Of a stretch of 64,000 nt of DNA, positions 33,085 to 42,636 are shown piece by piece. Position 1 is the first letter of the stretch; every line of letters begins with the position of its first letter. The stretch is from Catonia carolina (lineage: Eukaryota; Arthropoda; Insecta; Hemiptera; Achilidae). The stretch is taken from the NCBI GenBank assembly GCA_035578175.1, contig JAQMRL010000002.1, forward strand, positions 133,488,171 to 133,552,170, given 5' to 3'. The position numbers were made by a program, and so were the translations under genes. The notes under the pieces were generated by a model. That model was not told the origin of the DNA, did no database searches, and was given only the letters and a program-made list of their open reading frames with translations.

Positions 33085-33163
33085 GCCAAGTTTTTCACAT
33101 AGTACGCCTTAATATCACAAAGAAAATAACAGAAATTAAGTGAACTACACTTAAAATATGATT
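33085..33163 (+). repeat. left part of ~600-bp dispersed repeat, split by insertions
   Basis: The end of this piece, CTACACTTAAAATATGATTA, matches ATACACTTAAAATATAATAA at about 50755-50774. The earlier part matches more weakly (AAGTTTTTCACATAGTACGC versus AAAAGTTCACACAATCATACG). The remainder of the repeat resumes at 42637, after two retrotransposons and an S4 SINE. Confidence 0.55.
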
Positions 33164-33175
33164 AATTATTAACCT
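33164..33175 (+). repeat. 12-bp target-site duplication, copy 1
   Basis: AATTATTAACCT. Identical copies lie at 37798-37809 and 42223-42234, and a near copy AATTATTAATCA at 42625-42636. The three perfect copies bracket each retrotransposon. Confidence 0.85.
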
Positions 33176-33416
33176 GAGACCTCGCAGCTGATTCGTGTTC
33201 AGTGTAGTTGTGTGCAATTTTTGTCGTATATTAATTTACTTTTTTCTGTTAATAATCTGAACGTAATGATTGTATTTATGTGTTAATGTGGTTTTGTAAG
33301 TGAATTAATTATGTAGTAAGTAAAAGTTTAGTGTGTCTTAAAAAAACAAAACTTAAATTTTAAGAAACATAAATATTCTATTGTTGCGAATAACCTATAA
33401 GTTTTCGGTCGCTGTT

Positions 33417-34901
33417 ATGGAAACAGCTGATCAAGTTAGCAACAGTCCCGTGTCGCAAGGAGCCGACCGTATGACATGTGACGTCACCATAAGTAGCTCG
33501 CCTTCAAATAAACGACCACCGCCTACTCCAATTCTACCTCGGGATCCAAGGAAATTTTCTAAATATAATGATAGCGGTAATACTACAACTGTAGGTAATC
33601 GAACATTTTCTACCAATTCAAATACCTCAACTGATACATTTAAAAATCCTTTTCTTTCTGAAAATCGATTTTCTGTCCTACAGCAAGATGTAAGCGGGAA
33701 TAATTTGAAAGCGGTTGCAGAACCGAAACCACCTCCAATACATGTATCAGATGTAAAAAATTATAGTGAGCTTGTATCGACAATAGAAACCTTAGCTGCT
33801 GGAGTAGGGTTTAAGTGCAAATCCTCTAACAATGGGGTAACTATTCTGCCCAGCAGTTCAGCGTTGTACCGGTCACTAGTTAGCAACCTGAAAACATCGG
33901 GTGTGCAATTTCACACTTATCAACTGTTGGAAGACAAGCCTCACAGGGTGGTTTTACGTGGATTACACTACTCCACACCAGTAATAAGTATTAAAGATGA
34001 ACTTACCGAATTAGGGTTTCAAGTGATCAATGTGGTGAATGTGTTATCTAGGGGTAAAGTTCCACTTCCTCTATTTTTTATTGACCTACATCCCAAAAGT
34101 GATATAGAATCTATTTATAAAATTGATAACCTGTTACATTCCATAATTCGTGTTGAGGAGTTAAGGAAAAATAAAAATTTTGTACAATGCACGAGATGTC
34201 AACGATATAATCACACTAAGGCATACTGCAATCTTGAACCACGGTGTGTCAAATGTGCTGGACGGCACTTAACTCAAGATTGCAATAAAAGTGCCGATAC
34301 TCCTGCGTTATGTGTATTATGTGGACAACAACATACAGCCAACTACCGTGGGTGTACTGTATATCAAGAACTGCAGAAACATCGTCGCAGTAATGGGCAT
34401 ATTGAAGTATCCAACAAGAAGTCCGAGTTACCAAGGCGGCCACCACCTCCTGTTACTGATGGTAATTTTCCGTCTCTGGCCCAAAAGGTTCCAACAGTTA
34501 CTTCACGGCCAACTAATGAACCACTGAAAGAAAATGTTTCTGGTTTCGAACTTTACAATCACCATAATTTATTTGTACATAACAACACCAGTAGTTTAAA
34601 CGAAGCTAGTAATGTAAATAATTGTAGTTGTAGTGATAGTAATCATAATGATACCATAAATTGTAATCGTCAGCGTAATCATAATCATAACCGCAATCAC
34701 ATTCAGAATCAATATCACCAAAATCATAGTGACACTTATTCATCATATGCGTCAAAGGCTAGAGGAGTTACCAACTCAGTGGGTGACACAAACAATCTTT
34801 CAGAGATTATTTCAAATTTTCTTGTTGACATTAAAAATATAGTCATCCCATTGATGTCCCTACTCACACAGTTAACACAAGCCTTACTCGTGAAAAAATG
34901 A
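33417..34901 (+). CDS. ORF1, gag-like nucleic-acid-binding protein of J1
   Basis: 494 residues. The ATG at 33417 is chosen because the frame upstream offers only TTG triplets. The N-terminal third is Ser/Pro/Asn-rich and probably disordered. Residues of about 165-250 (VQFHTYQ..RVVLRGLHYST..IKDELTELGF..LFFIDLHP) form the PRE_C2HC-type domain found before zinc knuckles in jockey-clade ORF1 proteins. Three Cys/His knuckles follow from about residue 258: CTRCQRYNHTKAYC, CVKCAGRHLTQDC and CVLCGQQHTANYRGC. A His/Asn-rich tract (NRQRNHNHNRNH) lies near residue 420-440. The protein should coat element RNA and take part in the ribonucleoprotein that enters the nucleus. It overlaps ORF2 by ATGA (34898-34901). 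Confidence 0.92.
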   Translation: METADQVSNSPVSQGADRMTCDVTISSSPSNKRPPPTPILPRDPRKFSKYNDSGNTTTVGNRTFSTNSNTSTDTFKNPFLSENRFSVLQQDVSGNNLKAVAEPKPPPIHVSDVKNYSELVSTIETLAAGVGFKCKSSNNGVTILPSSSALYRSLVSNLKTSGVQFHTYQLLEDKPHRVVLRGLHYSTPVISIKDELTELGFQVINVVNVLSRGKVPLPLFFIDLHPKSDIESIYKIDNLLHSIIRVEELRKNKNFVQCTRCQRYNHTKAYCNLEPRCVKCAGRHLTQDCNKSADTPALCVLCGQQHTANYRGCTVYQELQKHRRSNGHIEVSNKKSELPRRPPPPVTDGNFPSLAQKVPTVTSRPTNEPLKENVSGFELYNHHNLFVHNNTSSLNEASNVNNCSCSDSNHNDTINCNRQRNHNHNRNHIQNQYHQNHSDTYSSYASKARGVTNSVGDTNNLSEIISNFLVDIKNIVIPLMSLLTQLTQALLVKK

Positions 34902-37594
34902 ATATTAACCAAACCAGCTTTCAGTCCTTGCTCATCCTTTCATGGAACGCCAATGGCGTACTACAACATATCAATGAATTGGATATGATAATAAATACCA
35001 GGCGGATTGACATTTTACTTTTGTGTGAAACCCATCTAACTAGTAGGAACAAATTTTACTTATCTAATTACATTATTTACCGAAGTGATCACCCGGACGG
35101 CACGGCACACGGAGGCACTGCAGTCGCTGTACGCAGGAATCTGAAACATCATCTTCTCCCGACCCAATCTGATAATCACCTCCAAGTAACATCGATTTCT
35201 CTTGATCTGTTCCCTACTCCCTTAACTATTGCTTCGGTTTACTGTCCCCCTAGATTTCCTGTAACATCTGACGTTTTTTCTAGATTTTTCACCTCTCTCG
35301 GTCCCAGATTTATTGCCGGCGGAGACTTTAACTCCAAGCATCCTCAGTGGGGGTCGCGATTAAGCAATCCCAAAGGTCGTAACTTATTTAATTGCATACA
35401 CACCAATAATTTCACTTTTATATCACCTCCGGGGTTCACTTACTGGCCAACATCTCTAACCAAACAACCTGATCTTCTTGACTTTTTCATTACCCATAAC
35501 CTTAATGCTTATACACATATTGACTTTATTGACGAAATTTCTTCTGACCACTCTTGCCTTCTTCTTACATTAAGTGCCTCTCCAATTTGTGTATTACCAC
35601 CTCCTTCCTTAACTCGCGGAATCCCTGACTGGGACAAATTTAGGCATCTCGTTAACGGTATTTCCTTACAAATTCCACTAAAAACTGGTGACGACGTGGA
35701 ACGTGCAGTTGAATATTTTAATACTGCAGTCCAGCAGGCTGCATGGAATTCGTGTACGCGGAATCCATGTTTTATCAATCGTAACAAGCACACTTATCCG
35801 TCATATATACGACTCCTTATAGGTCAGAAAAGGAGAGCTAGGAAAAGTTGGCAGCTTTCCCGGCGTCCTGCTGACAAAGCTGTATATAACAGACTCAATA
35901 ATGAACTAAAACGTTTAATCAAAGATTTTAAGGCCCATGTCTTTGAAAATTTTACTGCAACCTTGAATACTGATGACCATTCTCTCTGGTTTAAAGCTAA
36001 ACAACTTTTAAAATATCACACACCATCTCCTCCTCTTCGAAAGGAGGATGGTAATTGGGCAGTATCTGACACTGAAAAAGCCGCAGCATTCGCCCGACAC
36101 CTTTCTAATGTGTTTGTTCCACACCCCGAAGTAATTGACCCGCAGCACGTTCTTCATGTTCAAAATACATTGTTACAGCCCTTGCCACTTACTTTGCCAC
36201 CACAGCACTTTAAGCCCAATGAGGTTTGGTCCCTCATTAATAAGCTTCCCAAACGAAAATCTCCTGGGTATGATCTAATAACGGCTGAGGTTTTACAGCG
36301 GCTTCCAAAAAAGGGTATTGTATTCTTAACGTATATATTCAACGCTATTCTCAGGACAACCAAATTCCCTATTCAGTGGAAATTTTCATTAGTAAAAATG
36401 ATTCCAAAAGAGGGAAAACCGCCTCAGAATACTTCGTCTTATCGCCCGATCAGCCTTCTTCCTTTATGCTCTAAACTATTTGAAAAACTTCTCCTCAGTA
36501 GAATGATTCCCTACATGGAAGAATTCGATGTTATTCCATCTCACCAGTTTGGTTTCAGAGCTAACCATTCTACTATTCACCAGCTGCATCGGGTTACTGA
36601 TTATCTAGCTAGCGCTTTGGAACAAAAACGGTATGCTTCAGGCGTTTTCTTTGATGTTTCTCAAGCCTTCGACCGCGTTTGGCGAGACGGACTATTATAT
36701 AAACTCCGGTTTCTTCCATTCACCTACTATCTTATCATTAAATCCTTTCTTAGTGAACGCTTTTTTGCTGTTGTTCAAGGTCAGACACAATCAGATTCCT
36801 TTGATTCTCTTGCAGGGGTTCCCCAAGGTTCAGTCTTGTCTCCACATCTTTTTAGCGTTTATGTATCAGATGCCCCCACTACTCCTATAACTCTCACTGC
36901 CTCCTTTGCTGACGACTTCCTGATTTTATCTTCTGCAGACGCTCCAAATGATGTCACTCTTAATTTACAACACCATGTAACACAACTAGAATCTTGGTTT
37001 CAACAATGGCGTATTCAGATAAATGCTGCAAAAACTGTACAGACTACTTTTACCTTACGACGGCAGGACTGCCCTCCGATTGTCTTAAACGGCCATCCTC
37101 TTCCTCAGTCTCAAAAAGTACGCTATCTCGGTTTATACATGGATAGACGGCTCACGTGGAACACTCATGTAGATATTAAACGGAAAACTTTAGACGACAG
37201 ACGAAAACGGTTTTACTTTTTACTTTCTAAACGCTCTAAATTACCACTGCATCTTAAACTTCTTATTTATAAAGTTTATCTCCGGCCTGTTTGGATGTAT
37301 GCCTGCCAAATCTATGGAACTGCTAAGGCATCCGTAATTTCAAAAATCCAGCGATTTCAGTCAAAACTCTTACGACAAATTACAAATGCTCCCTTTTACG
37401 TTACCAATGACTGTTTACACAATGACCTCAATATTCCGTACGTGAACGACTTGTTTCGTAAAATTTACACAAAATTCCGTATGAAATTATCACGTCATAG
37501 CAACGAACTTGTACGCAGCCTATACCTACCATACCTTCCCGGGAATCCCCGCAGACGTCTACACCGACGATGGAGTAGGGACATCATTTTGTAA
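34898..37594 (+). CDS. ORF2, endonuclease/reverse transcriptase of J1
   Basis: 898 residues, close to the usual length of jockey ORF2. The N-terminal AP-endonuclease-like domain has WNANG (residues 16-20), CETHL (E44), VYCPPR, GGDFNSKH, PDLLDFF and SSDHS, so every catalytic motif is present. It nicks target DNA. The RT domain starts about residue 490 with RPISLLP, then HQFGFRANHST, FFDVSQAFDRVW, GVPQGSVLSP and SFADDFLI (catalytic Asp 672 and 673). Thumb motif VRYLGLYMDRRLTW follows. The end is RRRLHRRWSRDIIL. RT copies element RNA at the nick. There is no RNase H. No stop or frameshift. The start overlaps the ORF1 stop (ATGA), which suggests reinitiation after ORF1 termination. ORF1-ORF2 frame relation is -1. 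Confidence 0.95.
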   Translation: MNINQTSFQSLLILSWNANGVLQHINELDMIINTRRIDILLLCETHLTSRNKFYLSNYIIYRSDHPDGTAHGGTAVAVRRNLKHHLLPTQSDNHLQVTSISLDLFPTPLTIASVYCPPRFPVTSDVFSRFFTSLGPRFIAGGDFNSKHPQWGSRLSNPKGRNLFNCIHTNNFTFISPPGFTYWPTSLTKQPDLLDFFITHNLNAYTHIDFIDEISSDHSCLLLTLSASPICVLPPPSLTRGIPDWDKFRHLVNGISLQIPLKTGDDVERAVEYFNTAVQQAAWNSCTRNPCFINRNKHTYPSYIRLLIGQKRRARKSWQLSRRPADKAVYNRLNNELKRLIKDFKAHVFENFTATLNTDDHSLWFKAKQLLKYHTPSPPLRKEDGNWAVSDTEKAAAFARHLSNVFVPHPEVIDPQHVLHVQNTLLQPLPLTLPPQHFKPNEVWSLINKLPKRKSPGYDLITAEVLQRLPKKGIVFLTYIFNAILRTTKFPIQWKFSLVKMIPKEGKPPQNTSSYRPISLLPLCSKLFEKLLLSRMIPYMEEFDVIPSHQFGFRANHSTIHQLHRVTDYLASALEQKRYASGVFFDVSQAFDRVWRDGLLYKLRFLPFTYYLIIKSFLSERFFAVVQGQTQSDSFDSLAGVPQGSVLSPHLFSVYVSDAPTTPITLTASFADDFLILSSADAPNDVTLNLQHHVTQLESWFQQWRIQINAAKTVQTTFTLRRQDCPPIVLNGHPLPQSQKVRYLGLYMDRRLTWNTHVDIKRKTLDDRRKRFYFLLSKRSKLPLHLKLLIYKVYLRPVWMYACQIYGTAKASVISKIQRFQSKLLRQITNAPFYVTNDCLHNDLNIPYVNDLFRKIYTKFRMKLSRHSNELVRSLYLPYLPGNPRRRLHRRWSRDIIL

Positions 37595-37767
37595 TAAGTA
37601 ATTTCCGATAGTATACACTATTATCTAATCCGTCCACAGGACATTTTCAGCTGGAGCCCACTGTTGAGTGGTGATCTCCTCTAAGTCTTAAAGCGCATTT
37701 TATTCCATTTCTTAATCACCTCATTCACTCGTTGTTATTATATACAGTTGTGAATTTTCCTAATAAA

Positions 37768-37797
<30 letters not shown>
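37595..37797 (+). other. J1 3' UTR and poly(A)
   Basis: Contains a TGGAGCCCACTGTTGAGTGG stretch, then AATAAA at 37762-37767 just before the A-run. The A-run is unbroken, which supports a recent insertion. Confidence 0.8.
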
Positions 37798-37801
<4 letters not shown>

Positions 37802-37809
37802 ATTAACCT
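37798..37809 (+). repeat. 12-bp target-site duplication, copy 2 (between J1 and J2)
   Basis: AATTATTAACCT, shared as the 3' duplication of J1 and the 5' duplication of J2. Confidence 0.85.
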
Positions 37810-38051
37810 ATAGGTGGCTGTGGAATAACACGTGGTGCTTGTGCGATTGATGTCCTTCTGAATTCTATTAAAACAATTTAATTGAAGGATTGTATTGTTT
37901 GTGGATGTTATATGGAAATGTGAGTTACTCATTTTTTATTGATTTGTTTATGAAAGATTTTCCATATTTATTATTTTTTATTTGTTTTGTTTAAAGTTAA
38001 TTATTGTTAGGTTACTTTTTTTCTGTGTTTTGGGTTTGTGTTTTTGTTGCC

Positions 38052-39320
38052 ATGGCAACCGATATGAGTTGTGATGATCAGTCAGCTGTAATGAATAATG
38101 CTTCTTCTTCTTCAATACGTGATCCCCGATTAAGGTCTTCTTTATTGCATGAATCAGCAGCTGTCGGATGGCAGGAAGTAAATTATAAAGGAAGAAAAAG
38201 AACCAATTCAGCCAACATAAATGATAGTAATAATTCAAAAACTAGTAAGAAAGATATGCAAGATAACTTAACCCTTTCCAATAACTTTAATATATTAAAT
38301 AGTGTAAATGTGGATCAGGAAGAAAATAAAAAAATAGAACCAAGACCACCACCAATATTTATCCCGGGAGTTCTTTCAATTTCAGATTTGAATAGAGATC
38401 TAAATAAAGTAGTTACTTCTCAAGATTACGTTATTAAAACTATTGGCAGGGATACGATAAAAATTAATGCTAAAAATCTTTCAATCCATGAAGTCATATT
38501 TCGTATGTTAAAAAACAATAATGTGCAATTTCATTCATATCAACCGCGACATTTGAGGGCATATAGAGTTGTGCTTCGTAATGTTCATCATTCTACGGAC
38601 CCGCAAGATATTAAAGAAGCATTAACATCGCTCGGGCATGAAGTCAGAAATGTAACGAACATTCTGCATAGACAAACCAAAGAAAAATTGTCGTTGTTCT
38701 TTGTTGACCTTGAACCACATAGTAGCAATAAAGAAATTTATAACGTGAAATATTTACTTAACTTAAAAGTAGAATTTGAACCACCACATACAAGGTCAAA
38801 TAACATACCACAATGTAAGCGCTGCCAAAGATACTTTCATACGCAGGGATATTGTCATCACAGTCCAAGGTGTGTAAAATGTGGAGAAAATCACGAATCT
38901 ATGAGCTGTAAAATTCCAGTTACAACTAAAGCTAAATGTATTCATTGTGGAGAAGAACATCCAGCAAGCTACAAGGGGTGTAAAGTTTATCAAGAAATAA
39001 TAAAGAATAAATTTTTTCGATCCAAACCTCTAATTACTCCAACGATATTTGACAGCGGAAAAACTCAATCAAATGTTCCTTTAAGTAATCGAGTTAAACC
39101 AGGTATTTCTTATTCCAGAATTACTAAAGATTTTAATGCTAATAGTACTTTTCATAATCTTAGTAACGATGCAAGTGAAAATTTAGAAAACAGTAGCAAT
39201 TTAATGCAAGTAATGCAACTCACCTTTAGCAAAATTGAAAACATGATGCTCAAACAAGCAGAACAAGTGAACACGCTTGTCAATCTTTTGACAACTCTTA
39301 TTTCAAAACTTAAAATATGA
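38052..39320 (+). CDS. ORF1, gag-like zinc-knuckle protein of J2
   Basis: 422 residues from the ATG at 38052 (context GCCATGG). An earlier in-frame TTG at 38004 is not needed. A Lys/Asn-rich N-terminus precedes a PRE_C2HC-like domain (VQFHSYQPRHLRAYRVVLRN, then DIKEALTSLGHEV and LFFVDLEPHS). Three Cys/His knuckles follow: CKRCQRYFHTQGYC (about residue 255), CVKCGENHESMSC and CIHCGEEHPASYKGC. The C-terminus (LMQVMQLTFSKIENMMLKQA) looks helical, possibly a coiled coil for multimerisation. The role is as for J1 ORF1. It lacks the His/Asn-rich tract of J1. The stop overlaps the ORF2 start by ATGA (39317-39320). Confidence 0.92.
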   Translation: MATDMSCDDQSAVMNNASSSSIRDPRLRSSLLHESAAVGWQEVNYKGRKRTNSANINDSNNSKTSKKDMQDNLTLSNNFNILNSVNVDQEENKKIEPRPPPIFIPGVLSISDLNRDLNKVVTSQDYVIKTIGRDTIKINAKNLSIHEVIFRMLKNNNVQFHSYQPRHLRAYRVVLRNVHHSTDPQDIKEALTSLGHEVRNVTNILHRQTKEKLSLFFVDLEPHSSNKEIYNVKYLLNLKVEFEPPHTRSNNIPQCKRCQRYFHTQGYCHHSPRCVKCGENHESMSCKIPVTTKAKCIHCGEEHPASYKGCKVYQEIIKNKFFRSKPLITPTIFDSGKTQSNVPLSNRVKPGISYSRITKDFNANSTFHNLSNDASENLENSSNLMQVMQLTFSKIENMMLKQAEQVNTLVNLLTTLISKLKI

Positions 39321-42000
39321 ATCTCAGTTATAAAATGACCATCTGGAATGCAAATGGTCTTTCGCAACATTCTAGAGAGCTAGAAATGTTTATTACTTTA
39401 AATAAAATAGATATTCTTCTTATATCAGAAACACATTTCACCGAGAGAAGTCATTTTAAATTACAAAATTTTAATGTTTATGACACCAAGCATCCCGATG
39501 GAAGAGCTCATGCTGGAAGTGCCATATTAATTCGTAAGAGCATAAAACATTACGAGTTACCAGCTTATAAGACTGCTCATATCCAAGCAACGAGTGTTTG
39601 TGTAGAAGACTGGAATGGACCATTAGTAATATCAGCTATCTACTGTCCTCCACGACATAACATAAGCAAAAACCTATTTCAAATTTTTTTAATACGCTAG
39701 GTAACAGATTTATAACAGGTGGTGACTTCAACGCCAAACACCAGTCCTGGGGCTCACGTCTCAACACACCTCGCGGAAGAGAATTATATAAAGCTGTTAC
39801 AAATCTGAATTTACAGGCTATCTCAACTGGTGAACCAACATATTGGCCTAGTGATAACAATAGAATACCAGATCTTTTAGACTTTCTAATTACTAAAGGA
39901 ATATCACCAAATTATATACGTGTAAATTCTTGTGCAGATCTAAGTTCTGACCATTCTCCTGTAATAGCGACAGTAAGTTCTGGTGCAATCCGTATTGAAA
40001 AACAATTCAAACTTACGACCAGAAAAACAGATTGGCGTAATTTTAAAGACATGGTGGAAAGGGATTTAATATCAAACATTCCCCTTCGAACGCCTGAAGA
40101 TATTGAAGTAGCAATAAATTATGTAAACAAAACATTTCAAAAGTGCGCATGGCAGTCAACTCCAAGTGAAAATGAAGTCAATTGTTTCATTGATTTTCCT
40201 ACTTCCATTAAAAGAAAAATTGAAGAAAACCGGCGACTTCGAAGAATTTGGCAATATAGTAGAAACCAGCGAGATAAAAGAAATTTTAATATTGCTTGCC
40301 GTAATTTAAAAGAAATGATATCTGATTTTAGGAATGAAACTTTTCAAAATTATTTAAAAAAATTATCTCCATATGATGATACTGATTATTCGTTGTGGAA
40401 AGCCACTAAAAAAATAAAACGTACGTTTAAAGGCATTCCTCCCCTAAGAAAGGCTGACAACACCTGGGCAAGAACTGATGAAGAGAAAGCAAAATTATTT
40501 GCTCAAGAACTGGAAGATCGTTTTACACCTTTCAATGATTTGGGTCATGCACATGATGAACTTATAATGCAAAGGTTTCTTTGTGAAGAAATGCAAAATA
40601 ACTTGCCTCCACTTCGTTTTTCATTACAAGAATTAAAACAAGGTGTTAAGAACCTTCATCCAGCGAAAGCTCCAGGCTATGATTTTATCACTGGAAATAT
40701 TCTTCAAGAACTCCCTCGTAAAGGACTAGTAGTTTTATTACTAATATTTAATGCTGTTCTCCGTCTAAATTACGTGCCGTATCAGTGGAAAGTAGCTAAA
40801 ATAATAATGCTTCAAAAACCTGGTAAACCTCCATCAGTGTCTTCATCTTACCGCCCTATAAGTCTTCTTCCCATCCTTTCAAAATTATTCGAAAAAATGT
40901 TTCTCCTACGGTTAAGTCCTCATCTTGAAAATAATAATTTAATTCCAAACCATCAATTTGGGTTTAGAAAACAACATTCAACGATTGAACAAGTTCATCG
41001 CTTAGTTAAAGAAATCCGAAACAGTTTTGAGAATAAATTATATTGTTCTGCCGTTTTCTTGGATGTTCAACAAGCATTTGATCGCGTATGGCATACAGGA
41101 CTTCTATACAAAATTAAAGAAAAACTCCCAGGAAATTTTTATCGTATCTTACGTTCATATCTTACGGAAAGAATGTTCCAAGTTAAATTAAATGATACAA
41201 TTACTGATTTGAAACCAATAAAAGCTGGTGTCCCTCAAGGAAGTGTTCTTGGACCTGTTCTCTACACTGTTTATACATCAGACTTACCGAATGGAAATGA
41301 TGTTCTCACCGCTACATTTGCAGATGACACTGCTATTCTAGCTTCTGATGGTAACTCAGTGATTGCTTCGGAAAAATTACAACACAGTTTAATACAAATT
41401 GAACACTGGTTAAGTAAATGGAAGATTAAAGTTAACGAAGGAAAATCGAATCATGTCACATTTACTTTAAAGAGGAACACATGTCCACCAGTGACGCTTA
41501 ATGGTATCCAAATTCCACAAAATGACGACGTCAAATATTTAGGGATGCATTTGGATAAAAGACTTACATGGGCTAAACACATAAGAACTAAACGCAAACA
41601 ACTCAACATTAAATTCAGCAAACATTTTTGGCTAATTGGAAATAAATCTAAACTTTCGATAGATAACAAACTATTGTTGTACAAGACGATACTAAAACCA
41701 ATTTGGACGTATGAACAGCTTTGGGGGACTGCGTCAAATTCAAATATTGAAATTTTACAAAGATTCCAATCCAAGACCCTCAGGACAATACTAGCTGTTC
41801 CTTGGTACGTCAACAACTCGCGAATCCATGAAGACTGTAACATCAAACCAATCAAAGAAGTGATCAGTGAATTTAGTGATAAGTACATTTCAAAATTAAA
41901 CAATCATGAGAACTTTCTGGCAGTTAATCTCTTGGACAACAGTGACACATTACGTAGACTTCAAAGATTTGATCCTCTAGATTTACCTTTCAGATTCTAA
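39317..42000 (+). pseudogene. ORF2, endonuclease/reverse transcriptase of J2, single frameshift
   Basis: The first frame (39317-39700) carries WNANG, SETHF, IYCPPRH and reaches NLFQIF. It then shifts at the T-run 39684-39690 and would stop at TAG 39698-39700. One base appears to be missing there. From 39691 the other frame continues to 42000 through GGDFNAKH, PDLLDFLITK and SSDHSP, the RT motifs RPISLLP, HQFGFRKQHST, VFLDVQQAFDRVW, GVPQGSVLGP and TFADDTAIL (41317 on), and the thumb KYLGMHLDKRLTW. It ends DPLDLPFRF. Total coding length, about 895 codons, equals that of J1. WTYEQLWGTA is one residue shorter than relatives (WTY-x-x-QLWGTA), an in-frame loss. All catalytic residues inspected survive. 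A sequencing error in the T-run cannot be excluded. Confidence 0.92.
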
Positions 42001-42222
42001 AAAACACACACAAACACAAGCACTTACTCTTACACAAACATATAAACCATCATGTAAAACTACACTTGATATAACGATATTTTTAAAAATATTGCTCCCT
42101 ATATAGGGTAAACCATTGGGTTTTTATCCTTTTATGTGAATTATTCATTTGATCAATTGTACTTATTGCTATTAAGCAGATTGTACATAAAATATTGTGT
42201 GATAAAAAAAAAAAAAAAAAAA

Positions 42223-42234
42223 AATTATTAACCT
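42223..42234 (+). repeat. 12-bp target-site duplication, copy 3
   Basis: AATTATTAACCT between the J2 poly(A) and the first base of S4 copy C. It also serves as the left duplication of S4 copy C. Confidence 0.85.
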
Positions 42235-42624
42235 TGCCCATAACAGGCAGGTGGAGTGTCAAATTATTTGCACTCGATCAGTTGGCTCCAGGGCTACAAA
42301 AAATAGTTCTGTTTCTTATCACGTGTTTCGCTATTTGTATAACTGAACTATTTAAGGAAAGAAGAGGTAGAGGTTAAAAGACACTAATCAGAGTTATCCT
42401 TCTGAGAGTAATGAATTTCACCAAACAGCCAGCCCTGTGGTGAATAAAATGAAGGTATCATTTGCAGGGTGGAAAGTTGATGATTTTCAGAGAGCCTGGT
42501 ACACTAGCAAGCATACTCTTTCAACTCAGAGAGGAAGACAATAATAAACCACCTTACTCCTCGTTTTTACTTTGTAAAACCTCTAGAGGTTCAAACCAGC
42601 TTTTTGGCTGTTGACCTAAACAAT
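42235..42624 (+). mobile_element. S4 SINE-like retroposon, copy C
   Basis: Starts TGCCCATAACAGGCAGG and ends CGGCTG-like stem, GACCTAAACAAT. Right flank AATTATTAATCA (42625-42636) matches the left AATTATTAACCT for the first nine bases, so this copy has its own target duplication. J1 and J2 sit immediately at its 5' edge, inside that duplication. Confidence 0.85.
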
Positions 42625-42636
42625 AATTATTAATCA

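Larger units (their letters stand above)
33176..37799 (+). mobile_element. full-length jockey-clade non-LTR retrotransposon, element J1
   Basis: A complete 4.6-kb LINE. It has a 5' UTR (33176-33416), a gag-like ORF1, ORF2 with endonuclease and reverse transcriptase, a 3' UTR with AATAAA at 37762-37767, and a 29-A tail (37771-37799, last two As shared with the target duplication). There are no LTRs and no RNase H, as in the jockey clade. Perfect 12-base duplications flank it. Both reading frames are intact and all inspected catalytic motifs are present, so it could be young or active. The 5' end contains TTCAGTG (33198-33204), a possible initiator of an internal promoter, which is an inference. 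Confidence 0.93.
37810..42222 (+). mobile_element. second jockey-clade retrotransposon, element J2, nearly intact
   Basis: A 4.4-kb element in the same orientation as J1: 5' UTR 37810-38051, ORF1, ORF2 with one frameshift, a 3' UTR and an A-run (42204-42224). It is a different family from J1. The proteins align along their length but differ at about half or more of positions, and the untranslated regions are unrelated by eye. Identical 12-base target sequence on both sides. It uses A-rich codons much more than J1, so the two have different base composition as well. Confidence 0.92.

Noticed and set aside
33381..33416. Longer ORF1 start for J1
   Set aside because: The extra codons start at TTG. 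The first ATG is 33417, and the same reasoning moves the J2 ORF1 start to 38052.
41451..41903. 150-codon minus-strand open frame
   Set aside because: Antisense shadow of J2 ORF2.
33176..42222. LTR retrotransposon interpretation of the paired elements
   Set aside because: No long terminal repeats, protease, integrase or RNase H. Poly(A) tails and target duplications identify two LINEs.
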